The position numbers were made by a program, and so were the translations under genes. Positions 20,329 to 30,677 of a stretch of 64,000 bases of DNA are shown here, piece by piece. Numbering within the stretch: the first letter of the stretch is position 1; every line of letters begins with the position of its first letter. The stretch comes from Flectonema sp. DT1601 (Eukaryota > Euglenozoa > Diplonemea > Diplonemida > Diplonemidae): NCBI GenBank assembly GCA_964019425.1, contig OZ025815.1, positions 989,920 to 1,053,919 on the forward strand, given 5' to 3'. Under the pieces are notes generated by a model. It saw only the letters and a list, made by a program, of their open reading frames with translations. It ran no database searches and was not told the origin of the DNA.

Positions 20329-21318
20329 ATGCCTCCCATTAAGTTGGTGAGTTCTGATGGTAAAACGAATGTGATTTCTGTTCCTCTCCGAGATAAAATC
20401 TCAACTCACATTCGACAGATGAGAGAGAGAGTCGGATACCCGAATGGAACAAAACAAACGAAGTGGAAGATACAACACAATGGGAAAGAACTGAATATAG
20501 GAAACAGTTTTATAGAACAAGGAATCAGTGAGGGAGATAAAATAACAATCTCTCTAATTGAGAACAAGAAGTCTGTGTTAGAATTAGCCACGGCAGTCCC
20601 TGGAGGAGGATCAGCAAACATCCGAAGATATAATTTTCCAACAGTTGGAAAGGTGGACCTAATACAAAAGTGGAGACACGAAGGTTCAGGAACCGGAAGT
20701 ATCGCATGGGACGCGGCGTTCATACTCGCGGCAGTCATCGATAAGAATCCATTCCCTCCTAATCAACCTGTTATCGAATTAGGTGCTGGGATCGGATTAC
20801 CCAGCGTGGTCTCATCCTTGTCGGGTTCAAAAATAGTAATCGCTTCTGATGGCGACCCAAGTGTACTATCTTTGTTGAAAAAAAATATTTCCAACTCCTG
20901 CAAAGGATCTCCCGTCACTGAGTCATGTCTACTTCAATGGGGTGACGTCGATCAAATAGCAGCTTTACAGCAAAAAGTATCTTCTTCTTTAAAGCAACTC
21001 AGCTTACCACCGGATTCTCCTCCCATCATTATTGCCTCTGACGTACTTTATCGAGGCAGTGCTAAGGGATGGTCGTCTCTGATAATTACTTTAAAAATAA
21101 TTCTTTCCTCGAGTGATGGTTCTCGAGCGTTAATATCTGCGACCCTTCGCGAGGGTGTTCCTGACAAGAGGTTCTTTGCGATGTTAGATTGCGATCCAGT
21201 TCTGCAATACAAGAAGTTACCGACTGTTGAAGTCGGTTCGATACTTCATCAGAAAACTGAACTTTATGAAATTACTAAAAAGGGAGATGGTCACATCGAT
21301 CCGATGGCTGGTTTCTGA
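20329..21318 (+). CDS. ubiquitin-like domain fused to METTL21-like methyltransferase
   Basis: The 329-residue protein starts with about 80 residues resembling a ubiquitin-like fold: a VPLRDKISTHIRQMRE helix, then KWKIQHNGKEL and a GDKITISLI strand. A Methyltransf_16-type domain follows, with GSIAWDAAFILAAVI, the SAM-binding motif VIELGAGIGLPS near residue 148, the acidic SDGDP and the catalytic-region motif IIASDVLYR near residue 238 (DVLY is equivalent to DxxY of lysine methyltransferases). The family methylates lysines of translation factors and chaperones. A ubiquitin-like head on this enzyme is unusual as far as I know. The ATG is 5 nt after a CAG. The stop is TGA, which shows that this codon also terminates here. 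Confidence 0.82.
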   Translation: MPPIKLVSSDGKTNVISVPLRDKISTHIRQMRERVGYPNGTKQTKWKIQHNGKELNIGNSFIEQGISEGDKITISLIENKKSVLELATAVPGGGSANIRRYNFPTVGKVDLIQKWRHEGSGTGSIAWDAAFILAAVIDKNPFPPNQPVIELGAGIGLPSVVSSLSGSKIVIASDGDPSVLSLLKKNISNSCKGSPVTESCLLQWGDVDQIAALQQKVSSSLKQLSLPPDSPPIIIASDVLYRGSAKGWSSLIITLKIILSSSDGSRALISATLREGVPDKRFFAMLDCDPVLQYKKLPTVEVGSILHQKTELYEITKKGDGHIDPMAGF

Positions 21319-21390
21319 TGAAGAAGTTATTTGCTTTGATCGAAATCATTATTTAACTTTTCCATCAGATAAGTTAGTACGCAAATTAAA

Positions 21391-21921
21391 ATGTCAAAGT
21401 CAACAGAAATGCAGGAGGTTGAAATAGTTGACGACAACACCGTCGAGACCGTCGAGGGATCTCAACCACCACCAAAGCCATTCAGACTGATGGATGCTTT
21501 GTGTTGGGCAAGCGCTGGTATCGTTAGTGCGATCTTGTCTGTGGTGTTGTGTATCTTCGATGGATTTGGTTCTTGCAAGTGGTGGTGGGCGTTAGTCGTA
21601 ACACCGATAGCTTTTATTGTGATTGGCATCGCCTTCGAATACTTTGTCGTAGAAAAGAGAAGACATCTTTGGTTTTGTTGCCTTCCAAAGTGGAAGAAAA
21701 CTGGGATTGCATTCGTTCTTATCGAATTGTTTATTTATTCTGTCTCAGCGTATGTCATTCTGGCTGAAGGTTTAGACGATTGCAAGAAGTCTTCTTCTCC
21801 TGCTGCACGTTGGGCACTAGTTTCTGTTATTGGTTGCGTCCTTCTACTGTCAATTGGAAAGGATATCATTGCACTTCTTCCTCCTCCAGAGTCTTACACT
21901 AGATTACAAACTGTTGACTAA
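21391..21921 (+). CDS. four-helix membrane protein, unrecognised
   Basis: The 176-residue protein has a polar acidic N-terminus of about 30 residues and then four hydrophobic segments near residues 38-57, 66-88, 105-127 and 140-160. A basic Cys/Trp-containing loop (KRRHLWFCCLPKWKK) lies between helices 2 and 3. The short tail is polar. No family could be recognised. The gene starts only 72 bp after the methyltransferase stop, with a CAG at 21366-21368. Membrane location follows from hydrophobicity; function is not inferred. Confidence 0.7.
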   Translation: MSKSTEMQEVEIVDDNTVETVEGSQPPPKPFRLMDALCWASAGIVSAILSVVLCIFDGFGSCKWWWALVVTPIAFIVIGIAFEYFVVEKRRHLWFCCLPKWKKTGIAFVLIELFIYSVSAYVILAEGLDDCKKSSSPAARWALVSVIGCVLLLSIGKDIIALLPPPESYTRLQTVD

Positions 21922-22699
21922 TTAATGTGATAAACACTTAAACTAGGTGCGTGTTTGAATGGTACCATCTCACAACTTATCTCTGAGGCTCTCTCAGAGT
22001 TGACTTCGTGCGTATCAATGAACGACTTGTTGATATTACAAAGTTAGTAATCGCAAAAAAAAAAAAAAAAAAAGTTGTGTGGTTTTTTTTTTTCCTCTTC
22101 CTGTCGTTATTCCCTTGTGTGGTTCTTTTAGATTTCTGCTAAAGACGTTTCAACAATTTCTGTTCTGTTCACGGCAGGTCGAGGTTTCTCAACAGATGTA
22201 CTTCCTGACTTCTTTCTTTTGTGATTTTTATAAATTTACGAATTCATGTAAGCTTTCGCTAACAACAAACAGTAACGAAGCGCAATTTATTATTTTTTTT
22301 TCTTTTGTGGTGACTCTCTTTTGTCTAATGTGATGTAATTAGAGGAAGTTGACCTTTACCAAGGCCTTACCAAGTCTTGTGGAATAGTTGTTTTCAAATC
22401 TGATCTGGTGAAGCAATGATGTGAAAAAACAAGAATAATAAAAAAAAAGCAAAGAAGAAAAAAAAAAAAAAAGAACGAAATACTATTTTATGTTCAGGTA
22501 AAGAATGAAGAAAAATGAAAAAGAACCGTCCTCCGATTCCACTTTCCTATTCCCATCTTGCTCATTTAAATTCCCAGTTATTGCTGCAGATTGAAAGAGG
22601 TAAAGTGTTTACATCAATTGTTTCCATAACAGTTACGACAATAACTCTCTGAGATGAACTGAGCTGTTTGAACATCTTCAATTGCCAGAACACTTAAAT
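21922..22699. other. intergenic region
   Basis: T-rich and A-rich sequence with poly-A runs near 22055 and 22460 and no convincing open frame. An AG at 22687-22688, 11 nt before the next start, is the nearest candidate acceptor. Confidence 0.5.
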
Positions 22700-23689
22700 A
22701 TGCCTCCCCCATCCGTAGACTCTGTCTATGCAGCAACAACAACACTTCACAATAAGTTAGTCGTCACTCCCCTTTTAGAAAGTAACCGATTAAATTCAAT
22801 AATAAAAGGAAGGCTTATCGTTAAGGCAGAATGCTTACAAACTGCCGGAAGCTTTAAAATAAGAGGAGCGATGAACAGAGTGGCAAGACTGACTGAAGAA
22901 GAGAAAACAAGAGGAGTCATCGCTTTTAGCAGCGGCAACTTTGGGAAGGGTCTCAGCGCAGCATGTAAGAAGTTAAAGGTACCTTGTACGATAGTAATCC
23001 CAACTGATGCTCCGCAGTATAAAATTGATGCTTGTTTGGGATACGGTTCTGAAGTACTTCTGAGCCCCATTATTAAAGGTCAGAATCGAGAAGTCACTGC
23101 GGCAAAACTCGCTCAAGACAAAGCTCACAGCCAAGGACTAACACTCCTCCATCCGTTTGAAGACCACAATGTGATTGCTGGTCAGGGTACTGCTGCTGTT
23201 GAGATATTTAGTCAACTTAGTGATCATCGTATTCCTGTTGTTCATAATTTCTTAATCCCCGCAGGTGGAGGTGGCCTAGCCGCTGGTTGCAATTTAGTGT
23301 TGGCAGATAAAAGCGCAGATACCTCAGTTTATGTTGTTGAGCCAGAGGGGTACTCTGACCATTCCGAAAGTTTAAAAACTGGTGTCAGGCAGTCAGTGAA
23401 GATGCCGGCTCCTCCCACAGTCTGTGATGCTTTGCAAGCAGCATCACCGGGAGAGAATACATTTCCAATAAATAAGCGTTGTTCTGGAGGTTTAGTTGTT
23501 TCTGATGGGGCTGCTCGTGCTGCTCAACTTGTTGCCAGGACACATTTCGGACTTTATCTCGAACCCAGTGGTGCCATTGCTCTAGCTGCTGCACTCTCTG
23601 GTGAGGTTACTCTGAAAGATAAAATAACAATTGTTATCGCTTCGGGTGGATCAGAATTCATCACTCCTTTGCGTGAAGCCAAGTTGTAG
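22700..23689 (+). CDS. serine/threonine dehydratase or serine racemase (PLP fold type II)
   Basis: The 329-residue protein shows the PLP lysine motif SFKIRGA near residue 52, the substrate loop SSGNFGKG near residue 76, the tetraglycine phosphate loop PAGGGGLAAG near residue 192 and the C-terminal SGGSEF. Length and motifs fit the single-domain branch (serine racemase, L-serine/L-threonine ammonia-lyase) without the ACT regulatory domain of biosynthetic IlvA. Activity would be deamination of Ser/Thr to pyruvate or 2-oxobutyrate, or racemisation of Ser; the sequence does not separate these. I chose the first ATG after the AG at 22687-22688. No targeting peptide is obvious. Confidence 0.88.
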   Translation: MPPPSVDSVYAATTTLHNKLVVTPLLESNRLNSIIKGRLIVKAECLQTAGSFKIRGAMNRVARLTEEEKTRGVIAFSSGNFGKGLSAACKKLKVPCTIVIPTDAPQYKIDACLGYGSEVLLSPIIKGQNREVTAAKLAQDKAHSQGLTLLHPFEDHNVIAGQGTAAVEIFSQLSDHRIPVVHNFLIPAGGGGLAAGCNLVLADKSADTSVYVVEPEGYSDHSESLKTGVRQSVKMPAPPTVCDALQAASPGENTFPINKRCSGGLVVSDGAARAAQLVARTHFGLYLEPSGAIALAAALSGEVTLKDKITIVIASGGSEFITPLREAKL

Positions 23690-23807
23690 ATTCTGTGAAG
23701 TGGTTGAACTGTTTTTGTTGAGGACTATTGATATTTAATTAATCCCTCTCGTCAATAATATTATCTTTTCTTTTTCCATTCATCAGGTTAACTAGCCTCA
23801 TAAGAAA

Positions 23808-24894
23808 ATGTTGAGGAAGACGACCACAGCACTCGGATCGACATCCTTCCAGGAGTTCGGTGCGAGAACAATATTTAAAAGAGATCCTGATTACATCAAA
23901 ACAAAAGGACTCACGAATATGAATGATTTCCACTCTGGATACATGTTTAAGATGTCAGAGTTTCAGTACGGAAAACCTCAAGAGCTTCGGTCGCACGTAG
24001 GAGGAAACCTTCACTGGTACACAACTAAGGGTATGAGTATAAAGAAAAAAAAGATGTCAAAGTATCAGAATTGGTATCGTGAAGCTCTAGGAGAAGTTCA
24101 ATACCTCGATGGTTATAAATATCCTGAACCACAAGAACCAGAAGACATGACCCCAGAAGAGAATAAAGACCGAAAGGTTGGCGGATCAATTCCTCTCATC
24201 ACTACTGGTAAAGCTCGTGAATTCGCTGAGAGAGTTGAGGAGCTTCGTAGAAATCCAAATCGGACCAAAGAAGACGTCGAAAACTTGATATCCGACAAAT
24301 TAATCTGGTCAGATACCTCAACTTACGTTTCTGAAGGTGACGATGTACTCCGCAATCAACCTGTTGTTCTTTATGAAGTCTTACTAATGTTGTGTGCTGA
24401 ACATCAAGATTGGTTGAATGTGTTCGCACTTCTCAGTGAAATGGGCGGCAGAGGTATCCAATTTAGAACAGTTGTCGCTGCATCTCTATTTGAGTTCGTT
24501 CAGTCAACACAACAAGGGATAAAGGTGTTTGTTCATCTACGTGAGAGTGGTGTTCGTATTCACATAAACACTTACTATGCTCTGATTCGATCACTTGATA
24601 AAATTGAAGAAAAAGAATTGGCGGACAATTTCAGAGTCCAGCTCGAAGGAGAAAACGAAGTGACTGGTGAGATGATAGATTTCGTTGTCCGCGGAACCAA
24701 AGATACAATTCACCCTGAGACAACTCCTTTTGTTGGTCACCTCAGTAACTCTGAACCAATCGTATGTTTAATTAGTAATTAATATAATCAAAGTAACAAT
24801 TACAATTATAACAACACAAACTAAACAGGAGGAGGTCAACAGCGCTATTACAGAACTACTCGGTACGAAACCAGACCTTCGATGGAAGAGTTAG
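23808..24894 (+). CDS. PPR-like helical-repeat protein, one intron
   Basis: Exon 1 is 23808-24761 and exon 2 is 24829-24894. The 67-bp intron begins GTATGT and ends AACAG in phase 0, and the join gives a 339-residue protein. The N-terminus (MLRKTTTALGSTSFQEFGARTI) is basic and hydroxylated like a mitochondrial targeting peptide. The C-terminal half has paired helices such as WLNVFALLSEMGGRGIQ and GIKVFVHLRESGVRIHINTYYALI, typical of pentatricopeptide repeats. Such proteins bind organelle RNA or belong to mitoribosomes. Which role applies here is open. The ATG follows CAG at 23784-23786, after a T-rich stretch. Confidence 0.75.
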
Positions 24895-25245
24895 ACATCA
24901 CTCAGGCAATCATTTGGTACATCTGTTACTGTTAATGGGATTTGGTTACAATCCTTTAGACCAACTTCGGTACTTGTGACATGCTCACTAACTGTCTACT
25001 CAATTAGGTCAATTCTGATACTTCGGTAAAGTGTTTATTCGTTACGGTAATTAGTGTGCAATAACACACATTCATTAGCAAGGACTTGTCCTGACTGAAA
25101 TGTGATCATATTATTTTTATGTACTTTTTATCTTTCTTCGCAGATTTAAATTATGTTGAATCTCAACTTTCGTAGTTTTCGTTATTCTTTTCTTTTTATA
25201 TTAAGTAATCTTAGTTTTTCCCTCAGGCGGGTGAGCCGCATTGTG
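24895..25245. other. intergenic region and 5' leader of the kinesin gene
   Basis: No gene is seen. The end holds a pyrimidine-rich stretch (about 25170-25220) and CCTCAG at 25221-25226, a strong candidate acceptor. An in-frame ATG at 25153 lies upstream of that acceptor and would add 31 residues of low-complexity, T-rich-encoded sequence; I judge it untranslated. Confidence 0.5.
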
Positions 25246-27863
25246 ATGACTGCTGTCAGAGAGAGTAAACAAAATCTATTTCAGCGTCACATGGATGACA
25301 GCACTAGAAGTTTAGATGACAAGGTTGGGCCTTCACCTTTACAGAGACCAGTAGCGAGGAGTGCTCATGGTGTCTTCACTCCTCCTGCAGATTCAGATCC
25401 GCAACCTAAAGCGAAAGATGCGTTCACAGGAAGACCAGTTACTCACAGTGCTGTAAGTCCTAGTAAAAATGAGTTACCGAGATTTCATGCTGATCCTTGT
25501 TTACAACCAATTGAACAACCAACTGGTCAGGGACAAGGTGTTAATATTATGGCTTTCTCAATGTCTTCAATAAATAATGAACTTATTGATGAGGCTCGCA
25601 TGGTAAACGAATCCAGAGCACAATATGAAAATATTATAAGCGAGCAGAGGCGTAAATCAAATCTCGGAGGAGGGTTGATGAGAAGTAGTTTAGAACTGGA
25701 CACGAGACTGTCTCCGAAATCTAATTTTGGTAGTTCACCTTCTCTAGAACAGCAACAAGGAGGACCTCAAGATAGCCCAAGTCATGGTTATCGTCTTAAT
25801 AGATTGAGAGGTCAGAATACACTTCCTGTTGGAGCTGAACCGGAAGTGGTCGAAATTTCTGCGCTTCCTAATCCGCTAGCGATCAGAGCCCAGCCACCTG
25901 GTCATCGGCGTCGCATTTCAAATGGAAATCAAGCCGTTCAGCCTCGTCAAAACATCTCTCCCTCTACTCCATCCCGAGCACCCCACCACAGACCTAATCC
26001 TCCAAGTAGGAGTTCTCTTTCTGAAGGAGATAGTGGGATCGATTCTGGAATGGACTCACCTGTTCCTGGTGGTCCTCCTAAAAAGCAAAAAAGAAAGAGA
26101 AAACACCTCGGCACTCGCATCAAAGTCTGCTTGCGAAAGCGTCCGCTCAATGCGGCCAGTCAGGAAGGTGGAGAAGATGTTGTTGAAAATATTGGAAAAG
26201 CAATTATCGTTTGCGAACACAAAGAAAGAATTGATTTATCGAAGTACACGGAGAAGCAAACATTTCAGTTTGATGATGTCTTTGATGATAAGTCAACTAA
26301 TGAGGATGTTTTTCAGCACACAGCTCGTCCTCTTCTCGATACGTTTTTTCAGGGTGGCAATGCTTCTTGTTTTGCCTACGGTCAAACTGGATCGGGTAAG
26401 ACTCACACTATGCTTGGTCACCGCGGAGAAGAAGGTCTTTATCTCCTCGCTGCTAAGGATTTATTCAATCGACTCCTTCCATCTCAGCGCGTATTGGTTT
26501 GTATTTGTTAAATCTTCTTGTTTATGTTCGTAAGTAACTTCAATCCAGAAAACACTCACAAACAGGCTTCTTTCTATGAAATCTATTGCAATACTCTTTA
26601 CGATTTACTCAATGAGAGGAAGGTACTGTTCCCGAGAGAAGCAAACAGAAGAGTTAATATTGTTGGACTCAGTGAACATGTTGTGGAAGGTGTCGATGAT
26701 TTATTGAAATTGATGGAAATCGCTGAAAGGCAGCGAAGCTCCGGAGCGACAGCAGCAAACGAACTATCAAGTCGATCGCATGCAATACTAAGTCTGGTTA
26801 TGACTGACGAGATTGATGACACTTTTGAGGCGAGTTTTAAATTCATTGACCTGGCTGGGTCAGAACGTGGTGCTGACACTGCTGAGCGAGGTAAAAAAAC
26901 TCAACAAGAAGGAGCTGAGATTAATAAGTCTTTGCTTGCTTTAAAGGAATGTATTCGTGGACTTGACCTTGGACATCAACACATCAAATTCAGAGGATCC
27001 AAACTAACAGAAGTTCTACGCGACAGCTTCACTGGTAATTGTCGTACTGTAATGATTGCAACACTGTCTCCGTCGTCATTAAATGTTGAGCATACTTTAA
27101 ATACTCTTCGGTATGTTGTTTTGGATTGAGTTTTGAACTCAAAGTAAAGTAAAGTAACAAACAAACAATCAGATATGCGAATCGGGTAAAGGGACTTCCT
27201 ATTAAGTCAATCGATCCTTCGAAAGCCAGAAACCAGCCAACAAGGCGGCGGAGTACGTCTGCCGGGGTGAACCACGACGGTGACCGCGGTCCGCGACGAG
27301 ATGACAGACGAGTTGGAGCAAGAGGAAAACCTCGAAGATCAAAGAGTGTTCCTTCAGCTTTGAAAGATCCCCATCAGCAACCAGCACCCATTGCATTGAA
27401 AGATCTCAACATTGGCGCTGACGACAGTGACGAGGACCTCTTTTCGGTATGTATTCCTTGATGAGCAATCGACTTTGAATTGATGCTCAGAAATTATTAA
27501 AATCAAACAACAGGAACTCAACATTCCTCCGGCAGCGCTTGCTATCATCAGGGCAAGATTTGCTGTTAAAAGTCGCATAACAGCGGAGTTGCAAAACGAA
27601 CTTGCTGCATTGAAAAAGACCGTTCGGGCGCGGGATGTGTCTCACAAGCAGGAGATTGAGATGTGCAAAATGGTGAAGCGCATGGACGAGCAGCGAATAA
27701 GTTTATTAGAAGGACACAATTCATCTCTTCAGAAAAAGATTCAAGACTTTGATAGGTTTGTATTGTGAAATGTGTTGTGTGTCCATCTTGTGGCCCTCTT
27801 GAAGTTTCTCTAAAATCTCAAAACAGGCGAAAGCTCACATTGGAAAATGACAGCACTACATAA
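25246..27863 (+). CDS. kinesin-13 family microtubule depolymerase, five exons
   Basis: Exons are 25246-26490, 26566-27110, 27173-27446, 27514-27755 and 27827-27863. The four introns (62-75 bp, GTAT or GTTT to CAG/AG) give a continuous 780-residue protein. A disordered N-terminal region of about 280 residues leads to the basic neck PPKKQKRKRKHLGTRIK. The internal motor has the P-loop GQTGSGKT near residue 379, switch I ELSSRSHA and switch II DLAGSE. It aligns with the MCAK/KIF24 group, with RIDLSKY where MCAK has KVDLTKY (loop 2), ARPLLDTFF and EGAEINKSLLALKECI. Exon 4 encodes a coiled coil rich in Leu, Lys and Glu. Kinesin-13s depolymerise microtubule ends in spindles and flagella. The joins were chosen by frame and by motor alignment (TLRYANRVKGL across intron 2). 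Confidence 0.88.
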
Positions 27864-28248
27864 CCGAGTAGTTAATGAACTGCAGTAGTTATATCACAGC
27901 ACAGGCACGAGGAGACATAATTACACAAGTCCAAAGTAGAAGCAGCCACTTACACCCCCCTCCCCGCCTCCAGAAGATATGTGCAACCCCAACAGTTATA
28001 TTCTTCGTGAAATTCGTCTCAATTTTGATAAGCCGCTGTTCTGTTTTCTGTGAAGATAGGCAGACTGCTCACGTGTCGTATTAGTTTGGTTTTGTTTGAT
28101 TTCGTTTGTCAGTTCAGAATGCAGTTTGGTTTCAACTTGCCAACACTCAGAAAGGATGGAAGGTGACCCATCTGCTTTTTGTGAAAGTTGTTATTAGTTT
28201 TTATAAAAATGATGTAATAGTTCGTTACTCTAACTTGGTAGCTCTCCC

Positions 28249-28285
28249 CCCGGATCGAACCGGTAAAGACTCCGGTAGAAAAAGT
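28249..28285 (-). other. tRNA 3'-half-like motif (B box)
   Basis: The minus strand reads CCGGAGTCTTTACCGG and then GGTTCGATCC, which resembles a variable arm followed by a T arm of a type II tRNA. No A box is present; the upstream side is a poly-A run. Probably a tRNA-derived fragment next to a hairpin-family copy. Confidence 0.25.
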
Positions 28286-28314
28286 ATTTTTTTTTTTTTT
28301 TTTTTTTTTTTGAG

Positions 28315-28441
28315 AAAGAAACTATTCAGATTAAGAGCCGTTTTTATTTATTATGTTCAAATATTATCTATTTTCCTGCGTGCTGAGTAATACTTTGTTT
28401 GGGATTAACAAAATATATAAGGCTTTATCTGAAATTGTTTA
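28315..28441 (+). repeat. hairpin family H1, copy 4
   Basis: The left arm GAAACTATTCAGATTAAGAG (28318 onward) pairs imperfectly with the right arm GGCTTTATCTGAAATTGTTT (28421-28440). It follows a run of about 22 T. The interior differs from copies 1-3, but the arms are the best match to the family consensus. Confidence 0.65.
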
Positions 28442-29590
28442 CTATTTTTTTCCCCTTTATATATGTCTAGCCACCATCGCTTATTGATTCAGTTTTTTTA
28501 TTTTTATGTAATATTAAATAAAATGGTAAAGAGAAAAGTAAGGTGAGATTACTATCAAAATTTGAAAAGGGTTAGCACTTGCAGAACAAAAAAAAAAAAA
28601 AAAAAAAAAAAATCTTATTGATTTTTAAAATAAATAAATAAATAATACTGTACTTGGAAATACTTATTATTGCGCGGAAAAGAATCTTTGGGCCTGCTTA
28701 AAATTCCCAAAATCCGGAGCTATTATTTCTGCACTGGGTGAGGGGTACTAAAAAAAAAAAAAATTTCAATAGTAAGAAGCTCTTTGCAAAAGACGTCTTA
28801 CTGTGCAGAAAAAAACCGAGCTAATTATTCTGCGCGCTAATATCTAATTATTCCAAGTACATGATTAATTGAAATATAAGGAAATCACGGGCTTTAGTGC
28901 TCGTTGTGTTGAAGTATTCCGCTTCTCATGTGACATACAAATATATATAACGGCTTTGTTTGTGACCCCTTTTCCTCCCAATCCTATCTTTGTGACTTTT
29001 AAGTTTCCTTTTTTTTTTGTTAGCTTTTCGCTTATTTTCCGATTGGGTTTCATCGGACTGAACTAAATCTGAGAGTGAGAAGTAACTACCTTCTTATTCT
29101 CGTTCCCTTCTCCCTTACCCTCCCCTGTTACGCCGCTTTTTATGTTTTTTTCTTTTTGCTAACGTAAAACCTTTTCTTTGATTAACAACTACAAATGATT
29201 TTTTCAGTCAAAGGTACTTGAAATTAATTTTGTTTGTAATACCCTAAAGTTGTTAATCATTGTTTTTTACATTGTCAAAGTTTTTTTATCCCGTCAATTT
29301 ACCTCCCCTGCAAAAAAGAGATGCCAAGTTAGAAACATTGATTGTAATGTAGAGTCTTCTACATCATAAGCAGAGTGTTTACCTTTTCTCACTAACATTA
29401 CCTTTAGTCAACTGTATCAGTTAGATAACTCTGGTACAATACAGATATTTATTTCTTCATAAATATTCAAACATTTCACCGAAAATGCGGGTTATGTTTC
29501 CTTTTGTTTTTTTGTTAGTAGTGATGTGCTCGCCGTTTAAAAAAAATATTTCAAAACGGTTCTTGTATCATCAAATACCATACGGCTAGT

Positions 29591-29799
29591 GACAAAGGCC
29601 GCCTTCCCCCTGGTGTTCGTTGGCTATGGTTAAGTTTTCAAGACGTCTTAGTACTCATGAGTTTTATACAAAACTACAGTAACATAGGCAAGTGGCCTCC
29701 AGAGACATTATTTATTTGCAGTCAGTCAAGATTGTCCGAGAGATTGTTTACTAACTAACTTGTTGTTCCTTTGAGCTGATAATAGTATCAATTTACCCT
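29591..29799 (+). repeat. dispersed repeat family R2, copy 3
   Basis: The blocks GACAAAGGCCGCCTTCC, GTGTTCGTTGGCT, GTAACATAGGCAAGTGGCC and TTGTTCCTTTGAGCT occur in the same order as at 16544-16790, with small indels. The end GTATCAATTTACCC is shared with copy 1 at 4461. Confidence 0.75.
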
Positions 29800-30677
29800 C
29801 CTGTTACGCCTTTTTTTTTGAAAGTCTAATTTGTAATTACTTCTTTCAGTGAGCAAATCAAAAAAAAAAACTGCTGAGACGTCTCTGCACTGAACCCAAT
29901 AGACAGCACCAAGAGATGCACGGATTCTTTTTTTGTGTTGATTTTTATGTTATTTTATTTGCCAAATTCGGCAAGACCGCAAAACGGCAGAAGAGTCTTG
30001 TATTTTAAATAATTTTTTTTAATTTTTCCTGACCTTCCCCCTCTTTTTTTTGTTGAAAACCTTTTATTTTTTTTTCCCTTCATCAAAAATTGACAGAATA
30101 CAATAAAAAAGGAGATGACCTCTTTTCATATCTGATTTTATCTCAGTTCCCTTTTTTTTTTTTTTTTTTTTAAATTTTTAATAGCAGAAGCGAATCGAAT
30201 GATGAATAAACACAAGTACGAAATTAATTTTGTTGGTTCCGTTGTTCTGTTAACGGAGAGCGAAACATTTCTATTCTTGTTGAAAACTCACCAAACAATT
30301 ATTAACAATATTAATGTTTTCTGGAGTTGATTTTTTTTTATTTTTGTTTTTTATCGAAAGAGAAATACCCGGAAATGATATTTGAGTAGAAACAAAGAAT
30401 TTAAAAAAAAAAAACAAAAAAAACACACTGATACAGTCCCCAGAACAGTTCCCTTCACAATCCGTCTTACGGCTGCTTATTGCAGAGTGACAAGGTTATT
30501 CATCTCTCGTTAAGTGTTTAGCTTTTTTTTTGTTTCTTTCGAAAGCATATATAGTGATGCTCGTGAAGGTGGAAGAAGCTTACCTGCAAACAGTTTGCGG
30601 GTTTGCCAGGTTCAGAAAACTATTCAAAAATAATTAAATAATTATTTCTCATCTTTATTAAGTAGACCAAACATTAG

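Larger units (their letters stand above)
27864..30677. other. 2.8-kb intergenic region
   Basis: No protein gene is recognised. The region holds a tRNA 3'-half-like motif (28249-28285), hairpin-family copy 4 (28315-28441), dispersed repeat copy 3 (29591-29799) and homopolymer runs at about 28290, 28590, 28750 and 30160. Near its end (30593-30606) is an isolated TTTGCGGGTTTGC, one and a half units of the octamer that forms the array at the window's right end. Confidence 0.5.

Noticed and set aside
25153-25245. Upstream in-frame ATG of the kinesin gene as the true start
   Set aside because: The 31 extra residues come from a T-rich stretch that ends in a strong splice-acceptor-like CCTCAG at 25226; the ATG at 25246 follows it directly.
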